DNA of 8,171 nt, taken from the NCBI GenBank assembly GCA_945912085.1, contig CAMEBJ010000047.1:1-8171 (forward strand), read 5' to 3'. The notes under the pieces are model-generated. The model was not told where the DNA came from. It was given only the letters and a program-made list of their open reading frames with translations, and did not search any database. This stretch comes from an uncultured Bacteroidales bacterium (GTDB lineage: Bacteria; Bacteroidota; Bacteroidia; Bacteroidales; UBA932). The position numbers and the translations under genes are program-made. Position 1 is the first letter of the stretch, and every line of letters starts with the position of its first letter. Below, one piece after another: positions 1 through 6,532 of this stretch.

Positions 1-577
1 ATTTCCCCACAGCCACATCACGGAGGATGCCGTCAGAGAGGCTCTGAAGGGATTTCTCGGGGAGCAGGACCAGGTTGCCCCCCTCTTCTCCGCCAAATCG
101 GTTGACGGGGTCAGGGCTTACGAACTGGCCAGGAAACTCTACAGGGAAGGTCACAGGGACCTCGACGAAGACAGTCCCATCAGGGCATCCCGAATCGTCA
201 TCAGTTCCCTGGAACTTCTGAAATTCAGGGAAAGCACGGCTGGGGAAATTACCGGAAAGGACCTTCAGGAAGGCGGGAATGCCGGAGGGACAATTCCGGA
301 AGCAGACCGGCAGGCCACTCCTCAGACAGTTTCGAAAGCCTCCTCCAGAATCAACGTGACGGACAACAGCCATCTGGGACTTCCAGAGGCTCTCATCCGC
401 ATAGAATGCAGCAAAGGCACGTACATACGCGCCTTTGCAAGAGATCTCGGGGAAACTCTCGGAAGCGGAGCCCATCTGTCTTCGCTCCAAAGGTCCCGTT
501 CGGGTGATTTTCAAATCGGGAATGCACTGAGTGTCAGCGAAGTCCTCAGTCTGCTCTCAAGTGGAGAAAGCCTCTGA
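1..577 (+). CDS. truB: tRNA pseudouridine(55) synthase TruB, 5'-truncated by the window edge
   Basis: TruB isomerises uridine 55 to pseudouridine in the T-loop of most elongator tRNAs, in the cytoplasm. The reading frame is open from base 2 and ends with TGA at 575-577, giving 191 visible residues. Family signatures are clear: HIT near the start, then LFSAKSVDGVRAYELAR (residues 28-44), and the C-terminal catalytic-fold block CSKGTYIRAFARDLGE (136-151) followed by LGSGAHLSSLQRSRSG (153-168). The N-terminal part with the catalytic Asp lies left of the window. Residues about 78-125 form a Gly/Thr/Ser/Gln-rich segment between ELLKF and LPEALIRIEC, where TruB proteins normally have only a short connection, so the protein has an insertion of roughly 45 residues. 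The GTG at 356 is internal and not a separate start, because homology continues upstream in frame. The gene converges on the minus-strand lipoprotein operon. Confidence 0.96.
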   Translation, partial: FPHSHITEDAVREALKGFLGEQDQVAPLFSAKSVDGVRAYELARKLYREGHRDLDEDSPIRASRIVISSLELLKFRESTAGEITGKDLQEGGNAGGTIPEADRQATPQTVSKASSRINVTDNSHLGLPEALIRIECSKGTYIRAFARDLGETLGSGAHLSSLQRSRSGDFQIGNALSVSEVLSLLSSGESL

Positions 578-632
578 ACCCGCAGTCAGTCCTCGACGAC
601 AACCCCGGGAGTGTAACTCTCAAGACTGAGGA
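543..632. repeat. 10-base inverted repeat spanning the convergent gene junction
   Basis: Bases 543-552 (TCCTCAGTCT) are the exact reverse complement of 623-632, with a 70-base loop that contains both stop codons and the 8-base gap between truB and the last operon gene. Both arms lie inside coding sequence. No T-run follows either arm, so this is not a standard intrinsic terminator. It could help form a stem at the end of either transcript, or it may be chance. Confidence 0.25.
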
Positions 633-1377
633 AGTCATTGGTCACACTGTCCACATTGTTGATTGTGAAGGTGATTCCCGCTCCCTCAAATGAAGAAGCC
701 ACAGAGACGGCAACCTCGTGGGAAACCCCTGCGGAAACCGTCAGCACAGCTGCAGTGAAATTCTGGGACGCAGAAGCACCCGGGCGTCTGGTCCGGATTC
801 CTACATATACCTTGCTCCCAGCCGTAAAATATGCCTCAGAGGCAACATCAATACCGTCAGAAATCATCGGAAGAGGTCTTTCAGTGCAATCCTCGCTCTG
901 CGCCAGAGTCACGGTAGTGGACGCAAGGTCATACATATCAGTGAAAGTGGCATCCAGGCGGATTCTCACACGTGCATTGACAGGAACACAGCCCACAGTC
1001 ACAGGGACCTTACCGGTTCCAAGGGCAAACTGCGTCTTTCCGTAGTATCTCGGGCCGCCATATCCGCCATTCAGCCCGAGGGCTTCGTCTTCAGAGACAT
1101 TGAATGCCTCGGCATAATAGTCACCTACTCTGAAAGTATATTCCTTGCCCCTCACATTCGAATAGACATCCTCCAGGACTGTCTCTGAAGCTGCAGAACG
1201 CACAATCCTCACGGAAAAGCCATCAACGCCTTCAGTAGAAACAGCCTTTGATTCCACCACGAACTCATTTTCAAGACCGAGGGAGACTGTTCCGGAAAGA
1301 GGAGCCTCATCTTCGGTGCAGGCGCAGGCCGCAAAGACTGTGGCACAGGCAAGAATGATATTTTTCGTATATTTCAT
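586..1377 (-). CDS. DUF4493-type surface lipoprotein F (last gene of operon)
   Basis: A predicted exported lipoprotein of 263 residues; its molecular function is unknown. The signal peptide has a basic start (MKYTK), a hydrophobic core and two candidate lipid-accepting cysteines, C18 and C20. C20 is followed by TEDE, resembling the acidic surface-export signal of Bacteroidota lipoproteins. The mature part matches the DUF4493 pattern: strand GTVSLGL (29-35), an SKA motif at 43-45, G-D-Y at 85-87, PVTVGCVPVNARV at 125-137 and EAYFTAGS at 181-188. The last two are shared with the neighbouring lipoprotein at 3280-4074 (PVTVACTPKNSRV, AAYFKPGT), making the two paralogues. The start ATG lies 2 bases after the upstream stop codon (E), preceded by AGGTAAA, so coupled translation is likely. 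The stop (TGA, 586-588) is 8 bases from the truB stop. The fold is probably a beta-sandwich like fimbrillins. Family assignment is by eye. Confidence 0.85.
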   Translation of the reverse strand: MKYTKNIILACATVFAACACTEDEAPLSGTVSLGLENEFVVESKAVSTEGVDGFSVRIVRSAASETVLEDVYSNVRGKEYTFRVGDYYAEAFNVSEDEALGLNGGYGGPRYYGKTQFALGTGKVPVTVGCVPVNARVRIRLDATFTDMYDLASTTVTLAQSEDCTERPLPMISDGIDVASEAYFTAGSKVYVGIRTRRPGASASQNFTAAVLTVSAGVSHEVAVSVASSFEGAGITFTINNVDSVTNDFLSLESYTPGVVVED

Positions 1378-1378
1378 A

Positions 1379-1385
1379 TTTACCT
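1379..1385 (-). promoter_or_regulatory. AGGTAAA translation-start element of gene F
   Basis: On the minus strand AGGTAAA ends 1 base before the ATG of gene F, and its TAA is the stop codon of gene E. The same heptamer precedes genes B and C in this operon. AGGT could pair with the ACCU of the 16S rRNA 3' end, giving a weak Shine-Dalgarno contact in a phylum that mostly lacks one. Its role is inferred from recurrence only. Confidence 0.4.
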
Positions 1386-3287
1386 GTATTTAAGCGTTAA
1401 ACCTCCTATCGTACAATAACATCCCTCTTCTCCCCGTGTCTGGGCCAGAACGACGCCTTTGTCTGCTGACGAAAGGGTTCCGTCGAGAGACACTGAGGAA
1501 TGATACTCATCCTTTGTAGCCAATTTGAATGAGGAGAAATCCGGTCCCTTGAGCAGTTGGCTGCTGGACGAGCCAAGGGTTACATCAAGTATTGAAGGAT
1601 TGCTGATTCCCAAAGCACTGATTGTCCGCATCGTAATGTCCGACAGTCTCATCGTCAAGTCAACCGACTCTCCATCAGGAACATAAATCCTTGAACCATC
1701 CAGTTTGGCAGTTGCAGAACCGGTGTTTCCACCAAGCTTCAGCCCGGAAGTCCAGGAGGTGTTTGAACTCCTTGACCATTCGGACGGCTGGGAATTGAAA
1801 TCCACAGAATACGGCAATCCCGTGACAACGCACGCAAGAGGAGCGCTGCTGACAGCCACTCCGTCGAAAGTGACTGTTGCTGTCAGATTGGAAGTGTCCC
1901 AAGGATGTCCGCCCCACTCTCCGAAAGTATAGGAAGCACCCCTCATTGGAGCCACAGCGAGTGATTTTCCTTTGTCAGTGGCAAAGGAGACTGTCGGAGC
2001 CGCATAGTTCGGATTGGAGAGAATGTCGGCAGAGATTCCCACGGAAGCACCCACAGCTTTGATTGCGGTGGCATCAGTGAAAGAATTTGCCCCTGAGACA
2101 TCCCCCTTACGGTAAAGGCTGTACGAAGTGTAGCCTGAAACCGAAGCGGTAAAGGACGGTGCAGGGACAGTCACAGGAGTCTGCGCCCCATAAACCTTCT
2201 CCCCGTTCACAACGCAGTACGGCTTCAGCGTGACGGATGAGGATGAAGGCAGGTAAGGCCAGCCGGTAACGGATTCAAGCACCTCTCCCCCGGCAAAAGA
2301 CGAAGCTTCGATCTTTCTCGCAAGGGAACTTCCCACATAGAGTTCGATTCCGCATGCGGAAACAATCTTGGAGGTGATGCCACTGCAGGAGAAGGAGGAG
2401 ACACTCACGGAAGAACCTGTCAGGATGCCTGAACCGTCATTGACGTGGCTGACTGCGACGGTGGCGGAAACAGAGGTTTGAACAAATTCCTGCACATTGA
2501 TTTCCACGAACTTTCCTGCCGAGAAATCAAAGCCCGAGTTCTGTCCTCCGTCCGAGCTGTAGCTTTTGAACATCCTCGCCCCGTCCTCACGGGTGAAGAC
2601 CAGGGAGAATCCCCTGGAGAAATTCACAGGAGGCATTGCTATGTAGTTGTCTGTTCCTGAAAGCGGAACAGTAAACTCCTCCAGAGCATCTGAAGGAAAG
2701 CTCACCGAAGCGTCCCTTACACAGAATTTGGAAACAGGCTCTGAAGCATTTCCCCTGACAGTGACGGAAACGACCCCTTCCGGTGTGTGAAGATGAAGCA
2801 TTCCGCCCGCCTGCTTCAGAAGGACCTCCATTCCTGAAGCATCGTAAGGCGAACTGCCCGTCAGGAAAGGAGAATGCGCACCGGTCTGCGATGCACAGGA
2901 AAAAACGACTGAACCGTCAGCAGAGAGGAGAGAGGATTCAGGATATGCAAAAAAGCAGGTCTGAGGAGTCCGGGACATTGTGACCGACCCTTTGAACATT
3001 GCCCTCCCGAAGCCGGAATCAACCGCATAGACTGTCAGCGTGGTTCCTGCCGATGACCCCTCCGGGTCAACTGCAAGGAATGCAGCCCTGTCACCTTGGT
3101 TCCAGACAAGGGAGTAATCCCCTTGAACTGAAACCTTTGTCAGGCCAACCTCTGCAGATGCACTCACCGGAAACTGCACAAGCATCTCCTCAGAAGGTTT
3201 TTCCGCGCAGCCTGCCAGCAGAGCCAGAGAAGCCGTCCAGCAAAGAATAGCTTTATTACTCAAAACAGACATACGAAGGCTATTCAT
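1380..3287 (-). CDS. Fimbrillin-like multidomain lipoprotein E
   Basis: A predicted cell-surface lipoprotein of 635 residues. The signal peptide ends in LLAGC with the lipidated Cys at residue 27 (or 22 if translation starts at M6, base 3272), followed by AEKPSEE. Residues 35-265 resemble the fimbrillin/Mfa-like family: an initial strand LVQFPV, then LTKV (49-52), then W-N-Q-G-D-R (62-67) and FFAYPE (112-117), the usual W..GD and AYP landmarks. Residues about 270-375 and 376-490 look like two Ig-like beta-sandwiches (KPYCVVNGE, TSYSLY, HPWDTSN, CVVTGLPY). Residues 492-635 form a further Ser/Gly-rich beta-rich domain ending in GGLTLKYR. At this length it exceeds a typical single fimbrillin subunit and could be an adhesin or tip-like component. 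Its start overlaps the DUF4493 gene D upstream by 8 bases. The C-terminal domain was not recognised with certainty; a carbohydrate-binding role is a guess. Confidence 0.85.
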   Translation of the reverse strand: MNSLRMSVLSNKAILCWTASLALLAGCAEKPSEEMLVQFPVSASAEVGLTKVSVQGDYSLVWNQGDRAAFLAVDPEGSSAGTTLTVYAVDSGFGRAMFKGSVTMSRTPQTCFFAYPESSLLSADGSVVFSCASQTGAHSPFLTGSSPYDASGMEVLLKQAGGMLHLHTPEGVVSVTVRGNASEPVSKFCVRDASVSFPSDALEEFTVPLSGTDNYIAMPPVNFSRGFSLVFTREDGARMFKSYSSDGGQNSGFDFSAGKFVEINVQEFVQTSVSATVAVSHVNDGSGILTGSSVSVSSFSCSGITSKIVSACGIELYVGSSLARKIEASSFAGGEVLESVTGWPYLPSSSSVTLKPYCVVNGEKVYGAQTPVTVPAPSFTASVSGYTSYSLYRKGDVSGANSFTDATAIKAVGASVGISADILSNPNYAAPTVSFATDKGKSLAVAPMRGASYTFGEWGGHPWDTSNLTATVTFDGVAVSSAPLACVVTGLPYSVDFNSQPSEWSRSSNTSWTSGLKLGGNTGSATAKLDGSRIYVPDGESVDLTMRLSDITMRTISALGISNPSILDVTLGSSSSQLLKGPDFSSFKLATKDEYHSSVSLDGTLSSADKGVVLAQTRGEEGCYCTIGGLTLKYR

Positions 3288-4074
3288 AAGGATTCAGAAC
3301 GATGGTTTCGTCTTTTTCCCCATATTCAGTGTCAACGGTAATCGTCACGGAAACAGAACCCTCCGCAGTTGCGCTCAATGTAATCTTCGACCACTGTGCC
3401 GGCTCAAGGGTGAAATTGGAACCGAAAGTCTTTGATGCTGAACCGTAGGATGGAGTTGTCGTTGCATTTACAGTGACAGCGAGTGTCCCCGGTTTGAAAT
3501 ATGCCGCCTTAGCGGAAGAATGGTCTGAAGAATCAAGGGTATATTCAACAGTCCTGCCGTCAGTAAGGTCTCCGTCTGATGCAAGGGAAATGGACACATT
3601 TTCAAAAACAGAATCAAATCCGCCTCCCTTTGCAAGGGTTACCCTGGAATTCTTCGGAGTGCAGGCAACTGTCACAGGGTTCACTGCTGCTGCAACAGTA
3701 ACCTGGCCGGTTCCGTTCACCCAGGCCAGTCCGAAGGAGGAGTTGTCCGAAGGATCGGTCTCAGACTCAAGGGATGTGACATTTTCCACCTTTACGGTAT
3801 ATGTACCAGCGGGGAATCTGCGTGAGGAGGATTCGAACTCAGCCACAGTTACAGGGCCGTAAGCAACTGTTTCCCCCGAGGAAACAGTAATCTTGTATTC
3901 TGATTTCTGCTCCGGGCTCATTGCGGAAGCGGCCTTGGTTGCAAAATCACCGTCAGAGGAAAGGTTCAGTTCGATGACGCCTTCCCTTACAACGGACTCA
4001 GCGCTTTTCTGGCAGGCCGCACAAAAGAATGAAATCACAACAAAAATAAATATAACTCTTTTCATATGTCTCAT
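3280..4074 (-). CDS. DUF4493-type surface lipoprotein D
   Basis: A predicted lipoprotein of 264 residues; its molecular function is unknown. The signal peptide runs to FFCAAC with lipidated Cys 21, followed by QKSAES; a Cys at -3 of the lipobox is unusual. The mature part follows the DUF4493 layout: strand GVIELNL (32-38), ATKA (45-48), A-G-T-Y at 89-92, PVTVACTPKNSRV (133-145), AAYFKPGTL (190-198) and a final strand pair around VSVTITVDTEYGEKDETIVL (241-260). Two in-frame starts exist, M1 at 4074 and M4 at 4065; M4 gives a more usual signal peptide (MKRVIF). It starts 6 bases after gene C (PCMD lipoprotein) ends and overlaps gene E by 8 bases, so all three are likely made from one message. 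The end of its domain closely resembles the first visible part of the partial gene at the right edge (VTVDES, TEKEYDFVL). The family call is by eye, with good confidence from the paralogue comparison. Confidence 0.85.
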   Translation of the reverse strand: MRHMKRVIFIFVVISFFCAACQKSAESVVREGVIELNLSSDGDFATKAASAMSPEQKSEYKITVSSGETVAYGPVTVAEFESSSRRFPAGTYTVKVENVTSLESETDPSDNSSFGLAWVNGTGQVTVAAAVNPVTVACTPKNSRVTLAKGGGFDSVFENVSISLASDGDLTDGRTVEYTLDSSDHSSAKAAYFKPGTLAVTVNATTTPSYGSASKTFGSNFTLEPAQWSKITLSATAEGSVSVTITVDTEYGEKDETIVLNPYE

Positions 4075-4080
4075 TTGATA

Positions 4081-5697
4081 TCAGTCGTATTCAAATTCGA
4101 ATTCATCAACCCAAAGGGTGCTGCCTACTCCTCCTGTGAAGTAATCACCGTAGAGGCTTGAGCAGGCAATGACAACGGCCTGGGTCGGTTTCCTCCAGTT
4201 GTCCCTGTAGATTAGCGGACAACGGAAGCGAACATACTTCCCTTGAGTATCAACATCACTCTCGATTGTCCCATGGGCAATGATGTGAGGGTCATTGACC
4301 TGGTCAACGTAAGTCTCAGTGGATGTCTTGACCTGGAAAGGCTCGTCCCAGTCGGTCAGCATAAAGAGAAGCTGGAGTTTGTCCATAGTCCCCATCTTGT
4401 CCTTGTGTCTTTCGGAACACATATCTATCTCGCGCGGTGAATAGGCAAAGTACCCGACCAGAGCCTGAGGCCTTCCGGTAAACGGCGTACCCCAGGTGAG
4501 TTCCGCACCTATGACAGGTGTCACCACAGCCTTCTGGAAATTACCGGTGATGATGTTACCCGCACCGAACCTTCCAAGCAATGTCATACTTTTCAGTCTG
4601 ACTGCATGCTTTCCCTCACCGGCCACAGCCACGAAATCCGAAACCGGAGTCGATGGATTCTGCTCGCTGAACATATTCATTCCCTTGTTGGCAGTGTCCC
4701 AGACCTTTTCATTGCGCGGTTCAGGATACCAGGTGTTGTTCGGGTCGGCCTGATACCAATCGTCAAAACTCATATTCGGCAGCTGAAGGGGGCTCTCCGT
4801 TTTGAACGTCAAGGCATCACTGGAATTGTCCCCGTTGACTAGACGAACCTCATAGGCAGTGTTTTCCGAGAGGCCGGACAATTCCGCATTGATGTCAAGT
4901 CCTGAAACGGTGACATCCGCAGCTTTCTTCCAGGAGGAAGCGGAAGCCTTGCGGTACTCGACCACGGGACTGCCCGATCCGTCAAAACGGGCTTTGACCT
5001 GAGCGTGATGGCACCAAGGATTTACCGCAGTCACCTGAAGGGCAATGTGCTGCTGAAGCACCTTTACAGTCCAGACAATCTCCTCCCCCTTGTACTGCAC
5101 CGTGAATTTGCGCAGGTTTACGCAGGAAAGGGTCATAGGAAAGTCACATTCCACAGTCATTTCCCTCTCCTGTTCTCCGTCAAAGACATAGCCGGTTGAA
5201 GTCGCCACAAGCGAGCCTTCAGGCTCCAGTTTCACATCCTCAAAGATAATCTCGTCAAGAGACTGGTTCTCAGTCACATACACCTCAGCATACTTCCTTG
5301 ACACATCAATCGAAGCCTCTCCGACCTGATTCTTGACCAGAATGTGCCTGTCAATCGGCTGGGTGGCCTTCACCGTCCATTTGTAGTCATACCAGGCATT
5401 GAGTACGAACTCGACAGGCTTGGTAAAGTCCACATATTCCGGAACCTCCCCCACAAGGGAAGCCGTCGGACTGATCTGGAAATCCTTCACCCTGGCGTTT
5501 GTAATATCCACAGTTTCGCCAAGAACGACTGAAACCAGCCTGTTTGCCGCATCAATCGAGGCTGAAACCTGTCCCTCGATTACAAAGGAGGTGATGTCGG
5601 CAGGCACCCTCGGATATGACATATCATTCTCGAAAAGACAGGATGACAGAAACGGAAGGGAAGCCAGACACAGGAATATATATTTAATATATCTCAT
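4081..5697 (-). CDS. PCMD-domain lipoprotein C with tandem Ig-like repeats
   Basis: A predicted surface lipoprotein of 538 residues. The signal peptide ends FLSSC (Cys 20), followed by LFEND. Residues 30-113 and 120-217 look like two tandem copies of one beta-rich unit: each has a SASID/EASID strand, a central block ending SLV (79-81 and 162-164), and closes with WTVK (107-110 and 209-212). Residues 219-300 are Fn3-like (VEYRKASASSW, LSENTAYEVRL, TFKTES). From about 307 to the end is the PCMD (putative carbohydrate metabolism) domain: MSFDDW (309-314), TWYP, VWDTANKG (332-339), AGNIITGNF, GRPQALVGYFAYSP, MLTDW and YGDYFTGGVGSTLWVDEF (516-533). The second half is paralogous to gene A's product at the right edge. 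The first 14 bases overlap gene B (outer-membrane protein). PCMD is a beta-sandwich domain with suspected glycan-related function; no enzyme activity can be assigned. Confidence 0.9.
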   Translation of the reverse strand: MRYIKYIFLCLASLPFLSSCLFENDMSYPRVPADITSFVIEGQVSASIDAANRLVSVVLGETVDITNARVKDFQISPTASLVGEVPEYVDFTKPVEFVLNAWYDYKWTVKATQPIDRHILVKNQVGEASIDVSRKYAEVYVTENQSLDEIIFEDVKLEPEGSLVATSTGYVFDGEQEREMTVECDFPMTLSCVNLRKFTVQYKGEEIVWTVKVLQQHIALQVTAVNPWCHHAQVKARFDGSGSPVVEYRKASASSWKKAADVTVSGLDINAELSGLSENTAYEVRLVNGDNSSDALTFKTESPLQLPNMSFDDWYQADPNNTWYPEPRNEKVWDTANKGMNMFSEQNPSTPVSDFVAVAGEGKHAVRLKSMTLLGRFGAGNIITGNFQKAVVTPVIGAELTWGTPFTGRPQALVGYFAYSPREIDMCSERHKDKMGTMDKLQLLFMLTDWDEPFQVKTSTETYVDQVNDPHIIAHGTIESDVDTQGKYVRFRCPLIYRDNWRKPTQAVVIACSSLYGDYFTGGVGSTLWVDEFEFEYD

Positions 5698-6532
5698 CTT
5701 TCTTTACCTTTTGTGTTTTCACGCTTTTCTTCACCCTGTGCGCTCCCGTCGGGATATAGACCGAAAGGCCGAGATTGATTGAGAGCAGGTTGATCTTGAA
5801 ATTGGCCTTGCTGTTCTCCATCACGCTGACCTCTACCTGATTCGTGGTCTGAACGACCTTCTGATACTCGAATCCCATCACTCCTACTGAAATCTCGATG
5901 GCGGTCTCATTGGTGACGAAGCAGGTAATTCCCGGAACGACTCCGAGTGAGAACTGGTAAATGTCCTGGTAGGTCCCCACCTTGTCGGTGTTGTCAATTT
6001 TGTACGACTCCGACTGACCGTATGCGCCTGCAGCACTGAGTTCAGCAAACATTGCAAAACGCTTGCTGCCCGCAATCGGGATGTAATCCCTGACAGTCAA
6101 TGCTCCGGAATAGGACTGCTTCAGATAGTTCATATTGCTGATGTTGAACGCCAGTTCATCGGTCAGTTTCAGATTCAGGTCCCCGAGTGTAAAAGCGGAC
6201 CTGTCGTAATCGAATCTTGCTCCGACTGAAATGTTGTCTGCAACGAAATATGAAATATAAGGGGAAACCCCGAAGGTGTCGAAACTCCCCTTGACATCCT
6301 GAATCAGGGAAAACAGCATCTTGTAGCCAATGTCATTTGCACTGTTTCCGATGTTGTAGTTCGTGTAGGAGACTGAGAGTCCGCCACCTACCGAACCTTT
6401 CGGGATGAAGCAGGAATTCGGCATACCAATGCCCCTGTCAAACGGGACTATTTCGGGTTTCTCCTTTGTGCGCGCGGACAGCCACGCGCACATTGATGTC
6501 AGGAGAAGAAATGTCAGGAATAATCTTTTCAT
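5684..6532 (-). CDS. Outer-membrane beta-barrel protein B
   Basis: A predicted outer-membrane barrel protein of 282 residues. The signal peptide is MKRLFLTFLLLTSMCAWLSA, with likely cleavage after LSA (residue 20). The mature part has many short alternating amphipathic strands rich in Gly, Tyr and Phe, for example GGLSVSYTNY (50-59), FGVSPYISYFV (87-97), ISVGARFDYD (101-110), FAMFAELSAAGAYG (159-172) and KINLLSINLGLSVYI (246-260). This is typical of small Bacteroidota porin-like barrels. There is no lipobox cysteine at the cleavage point. After the last strand is a 22-residue Lys-rich tail (KKSVKTQKVKKDEIY at the very end), so the terminal aromatic normally ending the last barrel strand is not at the C-terminus. 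Its ATG overlaps the preceding gene's stop as ATGA. It may anchor or export the operon's lipoproteins; that is inference from context. Confidence 0.88.
   Translation of the reverse strand: MKRLFLTFLLLTSMCAWLSARTKEKPEIVPFDRGIGMPNSCFIPKGSVGGGLSVSYTNYNIGNSANDIGYKMLFSLIQDVKGSFDTFGVSPYISYFVADNISVGARFDYDRSAFTLGDLNLKLTDELAFNISNMNYLKQSYSGALTVRDYIPIAGSKRFAMFAELSAAGAYGQSESYKIDNTDKVGTYQDIYQFSLGVVPGITCFVTNETAIEISVGVMGFEYQKVVQTTNQVEVSVMENSKANFKINLLSINLGLSVYIPTGAHRVKKSVKTQKVKKDEIY
5703..5709 (-). promoter_or_regulatory. AGGTAAA translation-start element of gene C
   Basis: The minus-strand heptamer AGGTAAA lies 5 bases before the ATG of gene C, inside the last codons of gene B (bases within its K-V-K codons). 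It matches the heptamer before genes B and F although the coding frame differs, which argues for a nucleotide-level role such as ribosome recruitment. Function is inferred. Confidence 0.4.

Noticed and set aside
356..577. Short independent gene starting at the GTG at 356
   Set aside because: The same frame is open upstream to the window edge and carries TruB motifs (SAKSVDG, RAYELAR), so this is the C-terminal part of truB.
578..585. Bidirectional terminator between the convergent genes
   Set aside because: Only 8 bases are available, and no stem followed by a T-run is visible on either strand in or next to the gap.
718..1188. 156-residue plus-strand reading frame inside gene F
   Set aside because: It is antisense to a well-supported lipoprotein gene, has no signal or family motif, and its composition is that of an out-of-frame reading.
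1890..1935. HPWDTSN in gene E as a PCMD domain, by analogy with VWDTAN
   Set aside because: The surrounding PCMD landmarks (SFDDW, WYP, GDYFTGGVGS) are absent; the similarity is too short.
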